Below, piece after piece: positions 24,922-33,998 of a DNA stretch of 64,000 bases. Made by a program: the position numbers and the translations under genes. The notes beneath the pieces were generated by a model. That model saw only the letters and a list, made by a program, of their open reading frames with translations, was not told where the DNA came from and made no database searches. Origin of the DNA: Clostridium scatologenes (lineage in GTDB: Bacteria; Bacillota; Clostridia; Clostridiales; Clostridiaceae); the NCBI RefSeq assembly GCF_000968375.1, contig NZ_CP009933.1, positions 2,790,001 to 2,854,000 of the forward strand, in the 5' to 3' direction. Within the stretch, counting starts at the first letter, position 1, and every line of letters starts with the position of its first letter.

Positions 24922-26680
24922 AAAAATACCTCATTCCCATATGAAAAAATAAAAATGAAATTATCCATGCATTAGCAAACTGATATAATATAGAAACTAA
25001 AGTTAGTTTCATTCCAAATTCTTTTTTTATTGTTATTATACTAGATGCACAAGGAGTATATAGCAGTACAAAAATCAAAAAACTTAAGGCTGATGCTAAA
25101 TTAAATTGATGTGGAATAACCGAAGGTAAATTTCCACCATATAGAACTCCTAAGGTTCCTGCTATAACTTCCTTCCCCATGAGACCTGTAAGAAGAGAAA
25201 CTGAATTCTGCCAATTTCCAAATCCTAGTGGATTAAAAATTGGCGATATAAACTTTCCAACTGCTGCAAGAAAGCTATAATTTATATTTACCATACCACT
25301 GAAATTAAAGTTAGACAATACCCAGGTTATAATAGACATAGAAAAAATTATAGTTCCTATTTTTTTTAAAAAGCCTTTCCCTTTTTCCCAGGTATGCATT
25401 AAAAGTAGTTTTAAATCAGGCATAACATAATGAGGCAATTCTTCCATATAGGGTTCATATTCCTTCTCTTTAAATATTAACTTAAATATAAAGCTATAGA
25501 AAAATGCCATTAATATACCTGTAATATACATTAAACCTAAAATTACAATTTCTTTTCCTGGAAAAAATATGGTAGCAAAAAGCATGTATACTGGAAGCTT
25601 TGCATTACAGGACATGAAAGGTATAACTAATGCTGTAATTATTCTTTCTCTTTTATTTTCAATATTTTTTGCAGCCATAAGCGCTGGAACAGAACAACCA
25701 AACCCTATAATCATAGGAATAAATGATTTACCAGATACTCCTGATAAACTCATAATTTTATCCATTAAAAAAGCTGCTCTACTCATATATCCACTGTCTT
25801 CTAATAAAGAAAGTAATGCAAAAAGTGTAAGTATTACAGGCAAAAATACCAAAACTGAGCTGATTCCAGATACAACTCCATCAACTAAAAGTGATTTAAA
25901 CCACGAACTTTGGTTTTGTAAAAGTTTATTTAAAAATGGTATTACATAATTAAAAAGTGCACTTCTAAATACTTCAGATAAAGGTGTTCCTATCCATGAA
26001 AAAACCAACTTAAAAATTAAATATATAATAGCTATAAATATAGGATATGCTAAGTATTTATTTAAAACAAATCTATCAATTTTTTCTGTACCACTAATTG
26101 TATTTTTCACTTTTTTCACAGCAACTAAATTCATAATTTTTTCTATATAATCATAAATTTCTTTCTCATTATTTGTGTTATCGTCTATTTTCTTACAAAC
26201 TGTAAATTTATCTTTTTTTATACAATTCTTTAGTTTTTTTATCTCTTTATCAGTTATATTATTCATTGATATAATTTTGGCTCCTAAAATTTCAGACAAT
26301 TTTTCACAATCTATATGTAATCCACTTTTTTCTGCCCTATCTGTCTTATTTAAAACTACAAGTATAGGTATATTTAACTTTTTAAGTTGCATAGTAAGAT
26401 AAAGGTTTCTTTCCAAATTAAGAGCATTTACTACATTTATTATTAAATCCACCCTATTATCATTTATATAATCATTGAATATTTTTTCAAGCTTTGATTC
26501 TGTATCTATAGAATATATTCCTGGAAATGCCACTATTTTGATTGTGTTGTCAATAAATCCTTCCTGCTTTTCAATTTTCGAAGTTCCTTCATCATCAGAA
26601 TTCTTTTGAATTCTTGCTATTTTATTAAATATAATATCTTGTCCAACATTAGGATTACCTATTAAAGTACAAAGAATCAT
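24911..26680 (-). CDS. feoB: FeoB-type ferrous iron transporter with a degenerate GTPase P-loop
   Basis: A 589-aa membrane protein with an N-terminal G domain and a FeoB permease. The permease is well kept: two Gate domains, GFGCSVPALMAAKN and PFMSCNAKLPVY, and the FeoB C-terminus. The G domain is altered: G1 is GNPNVGQDIIFN, where canonical FeoB has GNPNVGKST (K and S replaced by Q and D), and G3 has AFPG where DLPG is expected. NKTD (G4) remains. GTP hydrolysis is probably weak or absent. I start at MILCTLIGNPNVG, six bases after AAGGAG; an upstream in-frame ATG (26704) is less likely. No feoA lies nearby; the small Cys-rich gene follows. Confidence 0.88.
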   Translation of the reverse strand: MILCTLIGNPNVGQDIIFNKIARIQKNSDDEGTSKIEKQEGFIDNTIKIVAFPGIYSIDTESKLEKIFNDYINDNRVDLIINVVNALNLERNLYLTMQLKKLNIPILVVLNKTDRAEKSGLHIDCEKLSEILGAKIISMNNITDKEIKKLKNCIKKDKFTVCKKIDDNTNNEKEIYDYIEKIMNLVAVKKVKNTISGTEKIDRFVLNKYLAYPIFIAIIYLIFKLVFSWIGTPLSEVFRSALFNYVIPFLNKLLQNQSSWFKSLLVDGVVSGISSVLVFLPVILTLFALLSLLEDSGYMSRAAFLMDKIMSLSGVSGKSFIPMIIGFGCSVPALMAAKNIENKRERIITALVIPFMSCNAKLPVYMLFATIFFPGKEIVILGLMYITGILMAFFYSFIFKLIFKEKEYEPYMEELPHYVMPDLKLLLMHTWEKGKGFLKKIGTIIFSMSIITWVLSNFNFSGMVNINYSFLAAVGKFISPIFNPLGFGNWQNSVSLLTGLMGKEVIAGTLGVLYGGNLPSVIPHQFNLASALSFLIFVLLYTPCASSIITIKKEFGMKLTLVSILYQFANAWIISFLFFHMGMRYFYGL

Positions 26681-26762
26681 ATATCTCTCCTTCTCTAAAT
26701 TCATATGTTATCAATTTAAACTGTTAATAATTTATTATAGCATGTTTTTATTTAAAACAAAA

Positions 26763-26794
26763 AGATGCCCTCTGTAAATTACCAGAAAGCATCT
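26763..26794 (-). terminator. Terminator of the peptide transporter gene
   Basis: AGATGCCCTCTG (26763-26774) pairs with CAGAAAGCATCT (26783-26794) at ten of twelve positions. On the minus strand a T-rich run follows, directly after the peptide transporter gene. Confidence 0.8.
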
Positions 26795-26818
26795 TCTCGA
26801 TTTTAAAAATAAAAACTA

Positions 26819-28204
26819 CTAGGCAGATAAATTAGCACTATCCTTTTTATCAGGATCTTCATCTTCAAGCAATCTTACAAGCTTTTTGTCAAATAAGAAT
26901 AATAACACTCCACATATAAATAAAATGATCGGTATTACAATATATGCCTTCATTATCGGAAATTTTGAAGCAAATGCATATAAATAGCCGTAAGATTTAC
27001 CAGCAATGAAAGTAGCAAAAATCCAAACCCCCATAAGCACTGAATACATCTTATTTGGTGCATATTTAGTAACAAAAGAGTTACCAAGTGGTGAGAAAAG
27101 CATTTCTCCCATACTAAGTAGTACACCAAACGCAATGATCCAAATAATATTTGCCTTTGATACAGCTGATGCACCTATACCTCTTGAAAGTTCAGCACCT
27201 ACAAGCATCAAGAAAGATAATCCAAGGAAACTAAGTCCCATAGCTAATTTTTTGAACAAGCTTATATCACCTTGAGGTCTCTTAGACAATTTAAACCATA
27301 CTACAGCCAAAACTGGTCCTAATACAATACATACAAAAGAATTTAATGAATCAAACCATGAAAGTGGTACTGTAAACCCACCTACGTTCATATTGACAAA
27401 TTGAGCACCATAATCATAAACAGCTAGGTAAGTTAGATACCAAAAAATCCAAAATACAATTGAAAATATAGATACCAATACAATGGCAAATACCTTTCTT
27501 CTTTCAACTCTGGTCAATGGTTTAACTTCAGTTTCAACTTTCTTTTCAATATGCTTACCGGCTTTAAAAGGTTTTTTTCCTGCATCACCAAGAAATTTCA
27601 TACCAAACAAGAACCATAAAGCATCGATAATACAAATAATACCACATAATTTGAATGCAGGTCTAAATCCCTGAACGCCACCATGTGCAAAAGTACTAGC
27701 TACAAGAACTCCAACTGCCATTGTTCCTATAAATGATCCAACATTAACAAAAGAATACTGAACTGAAAATGCTGAGTCAAGCTGTGCTTCATCTTTAAAT
27801 AAAGATCCATTAATTGCAGAAACATTTCCTTTAAAAAGTCCTGTACCAATAGCTACAAGAGCTACCATTATGTTCATTGTTACTACACTTGTTGCAGATC
27901 CTCCAATTATATAACCACCAGCCATCAAAAGTAATCCAACTGGAATACAATATCTTGCACCGATATATCTGTCACAAATAAATCCACCAACAACAGGTGC
28001 AAGATAGGTAAATGCAACAAGATTTGATTGAATAAGTGCAGCTTCAACTTTTGTAAGTCCTAACCCACCTGTTACCACTGTGGCTGCAACAAAAACAAAT
28101 ATAAGATATTTAGCTGCGTAATAAGCCATCCTTTCTAATAAAAACGAAATACAACAAACGTAAAAACCAAAAGGTCGTTTGTCTTTTACTGTCATTTCAC
28201 TCAT
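26819..28204 (-). CDS. POT/PTR2-family proton-coupled oligopeptide transporter
   Basis: A 461-aa transporter with about 12-14 helices. POT hallmarks are LLERMAYYAAKY (the ExxER-type motif of TM1), GGFICDRYIGARYCI (the PTR2 loop after TM2), and GTGLFKGNVSAINGSLF (TM4-5). It imports di- and tripeptides with protons at the cell membrane. The gene is 26 bases after the M24 peptidase gene on the same strand, so import and Pro-peptide cleavage are probably co-expressed. ATG follows a GGGGGAAAATC-type ribosome site. The ExxER motif is relaxed (LLER preceded by S, F), so proton coupling details may differ. Confidence 0.88.
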   Translation of the reverse strand: MSEMTVKDKRPFGFYVCCISFLLERMAYYAAKYLIFVFVAATVVTGGLGLTKVEAALIQSNLVAFTYLAPVVGGFICDRYIGARYCIPVGLLLMAGGYIIGGSATSVVTMNIMVALVAIGTGLFKGNVSAINGSLFKDEAQLDSAFSVQYSFVNVGSFIGTMAVGVLVASTFAHGGVQGFRPAFKLCGIICIIDALWFLFGMKFLGDAGKKPFKAGKHIEKKVETEVKPLTRVERRKVFAIVLVSIFSIVFWIFWYLTYLAVYDYGAQFVNMNVGGFTVPLSWFDSLNSFVCIVLGPVLAVVWFKLSKRPQGDISLFKKLAMGLSFLGLSFLMLVGAELSRGIGASAVSKANIIWIIAFGVLLSMGEMLFSPLGNSFVTKYAPNKMYSVLMGVWIFATFIAGKSYGYLYAFASKFPIMKAYIVIPIILFICGVLLFLFDKKLVRLLEDEDPDKKDSANLSA

Positions 28205-28230
28205 GATTTTCCCCCTTCAAATTTGATTTT

Positions 28231-30030
28231 TTAAATTTCTCTTGTATACAATTTGAGCCATTCACGTTCTTTATCATTTAAGTGTTCAGCTAATTTCTGG
28301 TACACAAGTTTATGATAACTGTTTAAATACAGTTTTTCATCACGGTTAAGATCCTCTGCATCTATTGCATCCAAATCTATTGGAGCATAAGTTACAGCAT
28401 CAAAATGCATAAATTGACCGAATTCATTTTCAACACCTTTTCTAACAATAAGTTCATTTTCTAAGCGTATACCATGTGATCCATCTATATAAATCCCAGG
28501 TTCATCAGTTATGACCATACCTTCCTCAAATATATGTGTTTCATGCTTTGATGGTACTATATACCACCTAAAACCAGTAGGTCCTTCATGAACATTTAAC
28601 AAATAACCAACACCATGACCAGTTCCGCATTTATAATCAATATTGAGATTCCACATAGGTTCTCTAGCTAACACATCCAAGTTATATCCTTTACATCCAT
28701 ATAAAAATTTAGCACGTGCTAAATTCATCATAGCTCTAGCCACAGCTGTAAAGTGATGTTTAAGCTCTTTATTCACTTCTCCAAGAGCTATTGTTCTAGT
28801 AATATCCGTTGACCCTTCAAAATAATTCCCACCAGTATCCATTAAGAAAAAGTAACCTTTTTCAAGTTCTACATCTGTTTCAGGTGTAGAAGAATAATGC
28901 ATCATAGCTGCATGCTCCTTAAACGCACAAATTGGTGCAAAGCTTTGCCACAAGTACCCATCTTGAAGTTTTCTTAATTCTTCCAATTTTTTAGCAGCAG
29001 TAATTTCTGTGATTTTTGTTTTTCCCACGTTTGTCTTTAACCAATACATTAACTTTGTAAAGGCAACACCATCTTTAATGTGAGCGTTTTCAATATTAGC
29101 AAGTTCTACAGAATTTTTCATAGCTTTAAATAGTACTGTAGGGTTGTCCCTTTCTACTTTTCTGGTGTTAGCTTGAATATCCTTATAAAGTGCATAATTG
29201 ATGCGTTCTGGATCAATCATTACTACATCTTCATCCTTAAAACTCTTAACATATTCATAAATATCATTGTAAGGCCTTAATACTACACCATCTTTAGCTA
29301 AAACTTCTTTTACTTTAGCATCAAGTCGACTTTCTTCAATGAACAAATCTACCTTATTCATGGAAACGACTACATAGCAAAGTATCAGCGGTGAATATAA
29401 GACATCACTACCTCGAATGTTAAGTAACCATGCAATATCATCTAAAGTTGTAATAACATGTTGATTTGCACCCTCTTCTTTCATAACCTTTCTTACTCTG
29501 CATAGTTTGGATGTTGTACTTTCGCCAGAATACTTTTCTTCAAGAAGAAAAACAGGTTCACTTGCAAGTTTAGGACGATCTTCCCACACTTTATCAACAA
29601 GGTCATGGTCATATTCAACTATCACACTCTTACGTGCAAGTCTCTGAACAATTTCTCCTCCTTCTTGCATAGAAATAAGGCGTCCATCAAATCCAAGTTT
29701 CCCATTACATGAAATTTTATTTTCCAAATATTCCAACACAGTAGGTACACCTGGATTTCCCATTTTGAAGAGCTTAATCCCACTATCTTTAAGTTGATAT
29801 TCCGCTTGCAAAAAAAATCTTCCATCTGTCCAAAGTCCCGCTTCATTTTTCATAATAACTACCGTGGCCGCCTCGCCTGTAAATCCTGTCACATAAGTTA
29901 TTGCCTTAAAAAATTCACCTACATATTCGCTTTGATGATTGTCTGAGGATGGAATAACATAAGCATCCAAGCTCTCTTGTTCCATGATTTTTCTTAACCT
30001 TGAAATTATTTTTTTTACACCTTCACTCAT
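28231..30030 (-). CDS. M24B aminopeptidase P (Xaa-Pro aminopeptidase), long form
   Basis: A 599-aa cytoplasmic metallopeptidase that removes an N-terminal residue preceding proline. The length is that of the three-domain eukaryotic-like form: two creatinase N-like domains (about 1-310), then the pita-bread catalytic domain with metal ligands in LMDTGGNYFEGSTDITRT (two Asp), GTGHGVGYLLNVHEGP (His), VITDEPGIY (Glu) and GIRLENE (Glu), and a short C-terminal cap. It sits between the regulator gene (91 bases upstream) and the POT transporter (26 bases downstream). Confidence 0.93.
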   Translation of the reverse strand: MSEGVKKIISRLRKIMEQESLDAYVIPSSDNHQSEYVGEFFKAITYVTGFTGEAATVVIMKNEAGLWTDGRFFLQAEYQLKDSGIKLFKMGNPGVPTVLEYLENKISCNGKLGFDGRLISMQEGGEIVQRLARKSVIVEYDHDLVDKVWEDRPKLASEPVFLLEEKYSGESTTSKLCRVRKVMKEEGANQHVITTLDDIAWLLNIRGSDVLYSPLILCYVVVSMNKVDLFIEESRLDAKVKEVLAKDGVVLRPYNDIYEYVKSFKDEDVVMIDPERINYALYKDIQANTRKVERDNPTVLFKAMKNSVELANIENAHIKDGVAFTKLMYWLKTNVGKTKITEITAAKKLEELRKLQDGYLWQSFAPICAFKEHAAMMHYSSTPETDVELEKGYFFLMDTGGNYFEGSTDITRTIALGEVNKELKHHFTAVARAMMNLARAKFLYGCKGYNLDVLAREPMWNLNIDYKCGTGHGVGYLLNVHEGPTGFRWYIVPSKHETHIFEEGMVITDEPGIYIDGSHGIRLENELIVRKGVENEFGQFMHFDAVTYAPIDLDAIDAEDLNRDEKLYLNSYHKLVYQKLAEHLNDKEREWLKLYTREI

Positions 30031-30120
30031 ATTTGTTCATCTCTTTCATAATTTATTTTCAGAAAAGCAATTCTATATTACAATAGAAAATAGAATTGCT
30101 TTTCAAAGAATAGCAAATTT

Positions 30121-30666
30121 TTAAAAAATTACTGGTGTTAGTACAGTAAGAATCTTCACACTTTGTTTAGATGGATTAACCCATCCATGATTAGACGTTG
30201 ACGGATAATGTATTGAATCTCCCGCCTTAACTTCATATTCATTTTCATCAATTACCACAATAAGAGTTCCCTCAAGAACATAAACAAATTCCTCTCCAGG
30301 ATGGCTAAAGTTACTACCATGCCTTTGTTCTGGCGGAATCGTTGTGATCATAGCTTCCAGCTTTCGATTGGGAAAATCTCCACTTAATCTTATAAACTCT
30401 GAATTTGAACCTTCTATTTTAAAAGGTTTTTCATCCTCTGATTTTACTAAAAAATTATTCACTTCTGGAATATCAAAAAAATAATTTATATTAACATCTA
30501 AAGCATCTGAAATCTTTTTTAAAGAAGTTATTGCAAGAGATGATGAATTATTTTCAACCTGAGACAAAAAACTTATTGATAACCCAGTTAAATTGCTTAA
30601 ATCTTTTAAAGTAAGATTTTTTTCTTTTCGTAAATCATGTATTTTCTGTGCTATTTCATTTATCAT
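30121..30666 (-). CDS. XRE-family regulator with C-terminal cupin domain
   Basis: A 181-aa transcription factor. Residues 5-60 form an HTH (KIHDLRKEKNLTLKDLSNLT, then ISFLSQVENNSSS); residues 100-180 form a cupin barrel with FSHPGEEFVYVLEGTL and GDSIHYPSTSNHGWVNPS, where histidines and a glutamate may hold metal or a small ligand. Such HTH-cupin proteins usually regulate amino-acid, peptide or polyamine genes nearby. The peptidase and POT genes follow on the same strand, and a second M24 peptidase is divergent. Either of two adjacent ATGs could start it; GGAGG favours the second. Confidence 0.88.
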   Translation of the reverse strand: MINEIAQKIHDLRKEKNLTLKDLSNLTGLSISFLSQVENNSSSLAITSLKKISDALDVNINYFFDIPEVNNFLVKSEDEKPFKIEGSNSEFIRLSGDFPNRKLEAMITTIPPEQRHGSNFSHPGEEFVYVLEGTLIVVIDENEYEVKAGDSIHYPSTSNHGWVNPSKQSVKILTVLTPVIF

Positions 30667-30700
30667 CATTTTCCTCCAAATAATATAATTTTCACGTTAA

Positions 30701-30740
30701 ATTACAGTATATCTAAAATTAATTATGTACATACTGTAAT
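30701..30740. promoter_or_regulatory. Inverted repeat in the regulator/peptidase divergent region
   Basis: Perfect 10-base arms ATTACAGTAT (30701-30710) and ATACTGTAAT (30731-30740), 20 bases apart, lie 35 bases upstream of the XRE-cupin gene. They look like two half sites for a dimer, probably autoregulatory. Further dyads in the same gap (30670-30999) are GTCTAAT/ATTAGAC (30913-30934) and CTTACGGAATTCCGCAAG (30945-30962), nearer the plus-strand peptidase. Confidence 0.5.
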
Positions 30741-30999
30741 AATTATGATAATATAATATCATGAAAACGAAAACAATTCAACATTTTGAATTTTAATATA
30801 AGTAAATATTTCAAAAATAGAATTTACTAAATAAAACATGCTTATTCTCCTCACTATGGTTTATTTCTATTGTCATAAACTTTATTATTCCATAGTGTGG
30901 TAAAATATAAACGTCTAATAACTAAAAATTAGACTAATTTAATGCTTACGGAATTCCGCAAGTGGCTAAAAGTATATTATTTTTAGGAGGGAATTTTTC

Positions 31000-32076
31000 A
31001 TGATACAGGAAAGATTAAAAAAAGTTTTAAAAATTATGGAAGATAGAAAACTGCCTCAGATGATAGTATCTGATCCTGCTAGTATTTTCTATCTTACAGG
31101 AAAGTGGATTCTTCCTGGTGAAAGAATGCTTGTACTTTACTTAAATCTAAATGGAAAAAATAAATTATTTATTAATGAATTATTTCCAATAACTGAAGAT
31201 TTGGGAACAGAAATGATATGGTTTAATGATACTGAAAATCCAGTACAAATTCTAGCAAAACATGTTGAAAAAGATAAACCTATGGGCATTGATAAAAACT
31301 GGCCTTCAAAATTTCTTTTAGGATTAATGGAACTTAAATGCGGAAGCACATTTGTAAATGGATCTCAGATTGTTGATATGGTAAGAATGTGCAAGGATGA
31401 AGATGAAAAAGAATTAATGAGACAAGCTTCAAAATTAAATGACATTGCCGTAGACAAAATGATTAAGCTTGTTCCTGAAAAACATTCTGAAAAAAAGATG
31501 GGTCAACTTCTTTCTGGTATATGGGAAGAACTTGGTGCTGAGGGACATTCTTTTGATCCTATAGTAGGCTATGGAGCAAATGCTGCTGATCCTCATCATG
31601 TAATGGATAATTCTACAGTTAAACCAGGAGACAGTGTTGTAATTGATATTGGTTGTAAGAAAAACTCATATTGTTCTGATATGACAAGAACTGTATTCTA
31701 CAAATCTGTTTCAGAGCACAGTAGAGAAATATACAACATTGTACTTGAGGCAAATAAAAGAGGTATAGATAAAGTTAAAGCAGGTGTCAGATTTTGCGAT
31801 ATAGATGCAGCAGCTAGAGATTATATAACTGAAAAAGGATACGGAAAATACTTTACTCATAGATTAGGACATTCAATCGGCATTGAATGTCATGACTTTG
31901 GTGATGTATCTTCTTCAAATACAGATAGAGTTCAACCAGGTCAGATATTCTCAATCGAACCTGGAATATACCTACCTGGAGATGTAGGCGTTCGTATCGA
32001 AGATCTGGTAATAGTAACAGAAGAAGGATGCGAAGTTTTAAATCATTATACAAAAGATTTAATTGTAGTAGAATAA
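31000..32076 (+). CDS. M24B Xaa-Pro dipeptidase/aminopeptidase, short form
   Basis: A 358-aa metallopeptidase of the bacterial short type. An N-terminal creatinase-like domain (1-125) precedes the catalytic domain with VVIDIGCKKNSYCSDMTRT (two Asp), THRLGHSIGIECHD (His), FSIEPGIYLPG (Glu) and GVRIEDL (Glu). It cleaves Xaa-Pro bonds in dipeptides or at N-termini. AGGAGGG precedes the ATG. Divergent from the XRE-cupin/peptidase/POT operon across 330 bases and followed by its own terminator. Confidence 0.93.
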   Translation: MIQERLKKVLKIMEDRKLPQMIVSDPASIFYLTGKWILPGERMLVLYLNLNGKNKLFINELFPITEDLGTEMIWFNDTENPVQILAKHVEKDKPMGIDKNWPSKFLLGLMELKCGSTFVNGSQIVDMVRMCKDEDEKELMRQASKLNDIAVDKMIKLVPEKHSEKKMGQLLSGIWEELGAEGHSFDPIVGYGANAADPHHVMDNSTVKPGDSVVIDIGCKKNSYCSDMTRTVFYKSVSEHSREIYNIVLEANKRGIDKVKAGVRFCDIDAAARDYITEKGYGKYFTHRLGHSIGIECHDFGDVSSSNTDRVQPGQIFSIEPGIYLPGDVGVRIEDLVIVTEEGCEVLNHYTKDLIVVE

Positions 32077-32081
32077 TTTTT

Positions 32082-32120
32082 CTATATGGGGTTTTTTCAT
32101 ATACCCCATATAGATTTTTT
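32082..32120 (+). terminator. Terminator after the short M24 peptidase gene
   Basis: CTATATGGGG (32082-32091) pairs perfectly with CCCCATATAG (32104-32113), followed by seven T in the eight bases after ATT. A textbook intrinsic terminator five bases after the stop. Confidence 0.92.
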
Positions 32121-32185
32121 TATTTTGTAGTAAATTATAGAATATGTTAATATATCTTATAATAATTAATTACAGGAGGATTACT

Positions 32186-32749
32186 ATGGATACAATAAAG
32201 GCAATAGAAGAGCGAAGAAGTATAAGAAAGTTTCAAGATAAAATAATACCAAAAGAAACACTTGAAAATTTACTGGAATTAGCAACGAAAGCACCTTCAG
32301 GTAAAAATCGTCAGCCATGGAGATTTGTTGTTCTTCAAAATAAGAAGAAAAACGAGTTAGTAAATATTATGAGATATGTATCAAGCTTATATAAAAAACA
32401 AAACAAATCTATTGGAAGTTTTGAATTAAGTACCAATTCAATTAATGAAGCATCGGCAGTAGTTTTAGTATTCAATGCATTTTCTAATTTCGAAGAAGAC
32501 TATAATCATCATAGATTACTTACTGATACTCAATCCATAGGTGCATCTATACAAACACTTCTTTTGGCAGCACAGGATTCTAAATTAGGTGCTCTTTGGA
32601 TTTGTGATATTTTTTATTGTGATAAAGAAATATGTTTATGGTTAAATCGTAAAGATGAGCTTTTGGCAGCTGTAGCTATAGGATATCCTGATCAATCACC
32701 ATACCCACGACCACGAAAGCCATTGCAAGAAATTATAGAATGGTTTTAA
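32186..32749 (+). CDS. Nitroreductase-family flavoprotein
   Basis: A 187-aa FMN-dependent oxidoreductase. It opens MDTIKAIEERRSIRKFQDK, with the R-R-S-I-R-x-F FMN-phosphate motif, followed by ATKAPSGKNRQPWRFVVL, and ends with AVAIGYPDQSPYPRPRKPL. These enzymes reduce nitro groups, quinones or flavin-like substrates with NAD(P)H; the real substrate is unknown. AGGAGG lies seven bases before the ATG. It is separated from the upstream peptidase by a strong terminator and so has its own promoter. Confidence 0.9.
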   Translation: MDTIKAIEERRSIRKFQDKIIPKETLENLLELATKAPSGKNRQPWRFVVLQNKKKNELVNIMRYVSSLYKKQNKSIGSFELSTNSINEASAVVLVFNAFSNFEEDYNHHRLLTDTQSIGASIQTLLLAAQDSKLGALWICDIFYCDKEICLWLNRKDELLAAVAIGYPDQSPYPRPRKPLQEIIEWF

Positions 32750-32884
32750 ATCCAAATGAGTTAAATATCTAAATTACATTTAACGAGCTTTGATTCGGAA
32801 AAGGTCATTCTCATAAGCAAAATCCATCTGAATCTAAGAATTACTTGATTAAATAGTAATCATAATCCTCACTTTACATACTAT

Positions 32885-32902
32885 CAACATGTTATAATGT
32901 TG
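32885..32902 (+). promoter_or_regulatory. Dyad overlapping a -10 sequence upstream of the second nitroreductase
   Basis: CAACAT (32885-32890) and ATGTTG (32897-32902) flank GTTATA, and TATAAT (32893-32898) inside the dyad is a perfect -10. This is a typical site for a small repressor. About 40 bases downstream GAAAGGAAGTG precedes GTG ATG AAG TGA, a two- or three-codon frame. Confidence 0.4.
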
Positions 32903-32986
32903 TATACAGAAAATTTAAAAAAGAAAGGAAGTGAATTATAGTGATGAAGTGATACTTATTATACACTTTGCCACTATAGAAAATTT

Positions 32987-33547
32987 ATGAAGATTACTGA
33001 ATGCATAAATAATAGAAGAAGTATTCGATCTTTTATCGACAAAGAGGTTAAAAAAGATATTATCCATGAGTTAATTACTCTTGGGACCAAAGCTGCTACT
33101 GGTTCTGGAAATGAGGCTTGGGGTTTTGCTGTTATAACTGATATGGATGAAATGAAGCAGCTATCTGATGATACAAAAAAATACATACTTGAAAACTTTG
33201 AAAAATATCCATATCTAAAACAGTATGAAAGCTGGTTAACCAATGAAAAATTCAACATTTTTTATGATGCTCCTTGTTTGTTAATAATCTATGGTGACAC
33301 TAATTCTCACTGGTATACTTATGACTGCACTTTAGCTGCTGGTAACATTATGCTTGCTGCTAGTGAATATGGAATTGGAACTTGCTGGATAGGCTTTGGG
33401 GAACACACTCTTGATACTGCGGATTTTAAATCAAAACATAATGTTCCAAGTAACTACAAATTGGTATGTCCTATGGTTCTTGGATACCCTAAAGCTCAAC
33501 TAACAGCTCCTACTAGAAAACCAGCACCTATTTTCTTTCATGAATAA
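32987..33547 (+). CDS. Nitroreductase-family protein
   Basis: A 186-aa member of the same superfamily as the previous gene but only distantly similar: MKITECINNRRSIRSFIDKE, TKAATGSGNEAWGFAV, then CTLAAGNIMLAASEYGIGTCWIG and PMVLGYPKA. The GIGTCWIG segment is typical of the FMN/iron-sulfur-free nitroreductase group. The ATG lacks a strong ribosome site, unlike most genes here; a better site 45 bases upstream serves only a tiny frame, so weak or coupled translation is possible. Substrate unknown. Confidence 0.85.
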   Translation: MKITECINNRRSIRSFIDKEVKKDIIHELITLGTKAATGSGNEAWGFAVITDMDEMKQLSDDTKKYILENFEKYPYLKQYESWLTNEKFNIFYDAPCLLIIYGDTNSHWYTYDCTLAAGNIMLAASEYGIGTCWIGFGEHTLDTADFKSKHNVPSNYKLVCPMVLGYPKAQLTAPTRKPAPIFFHE

Positions 33548-33556
33548 TATTGACAA

Positions 33557-33592
33557 AATAAGACCTGTACCATAATAGGTACAGGTCTTATT
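33557..33592 (+). terminator. Long hairpin after the second nitroreductase gene
   Basis: Perfect 15-base arms AATAAGACCTGTACC (33557-33571) and GGTACAGGTCTTATT (33578-33592) with a six-base loop follow the stop by nine bases. The U-tract is short, but the stem is very stable. Confidence 0.75.
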
Positions 33593-33652
33593 CATGTAAG
33601 ATAATTTGTACAATGAAGGCTAAATATAGTTTGTGCAATTCTAAAATAATTA

Positions 33653-33793
33653 TTACGATTTAATATGAATTTTTATATCAGTAGCCTGTCCTTGAAAGCC
33701 TCCATATACTGATGGTTGATGTATTAGTATTTCACTATTTTCCCTAATATGCCTATTTACCTTTGTATTACCATAGTTGAAAACGCAAAAATA
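33653..33793 (-). pseudogene. Relic of a ClpP-like protease gene
   Basis: A minus-strand open frame without a start reads ...VNRHIRENSEILIHQPS then VYGGFQGQATDIKIHIKS and stops. This is the ClpP segment around the catalytic histidine and the handle region (family consensus MIHQP-GG-QGQATDIEIHA). A shifted frame just upstream contains QSLLMAA, recalling MAAS-type ClpP sequence. Only about a quarter of a ClpP remains, with frame breaks, so it is a decayed copy. Confidence 0.6.
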
Positions 33794-33885
33794 TTAAGCC
33801 GCCATTAAAAGTGACTGTACAACTTTCTTTCTTGATTTTATTATAGTTGCATTAATTGTTCCTAATCTCAATTTTTTCACAATAA

Positions 33886-33920
33886 AAAACTCCCATTCCT
33901 AACTAAAGGACAGGAGTTTT
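33886..33920 (-). terminator. Terminator of glnS
   Basis: AAAACTCC (33886-33893) and GGAGTTTT (33913-33920) pair, with an inner TCCT/AGGA pairing. On the minus strand it is followed by a T-rich run, 80 bases after the glnS stop. Confidence 0.8.
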
Positions 33921-33998
33921 AATTTCATGGTACCATATCAATTACAAATGTTTCACACAATTCAATATCTTTAGGTAATTTTTTAAATACACATTAAC

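Noticed and set aside
26953..27275. Frames on both strands inside the POT transporter gene
   Set aside because: Shadows of a strong coding region, with no supporting signals.
32941..32952. Tiny GTG-ATG-AAG-TGA frame with a good ribosome site as a leader peptide
   Set aside because: Two or three codons give no basis for attenuation, and no paired hairpins follow it. Mentioned only in the promoter entry.
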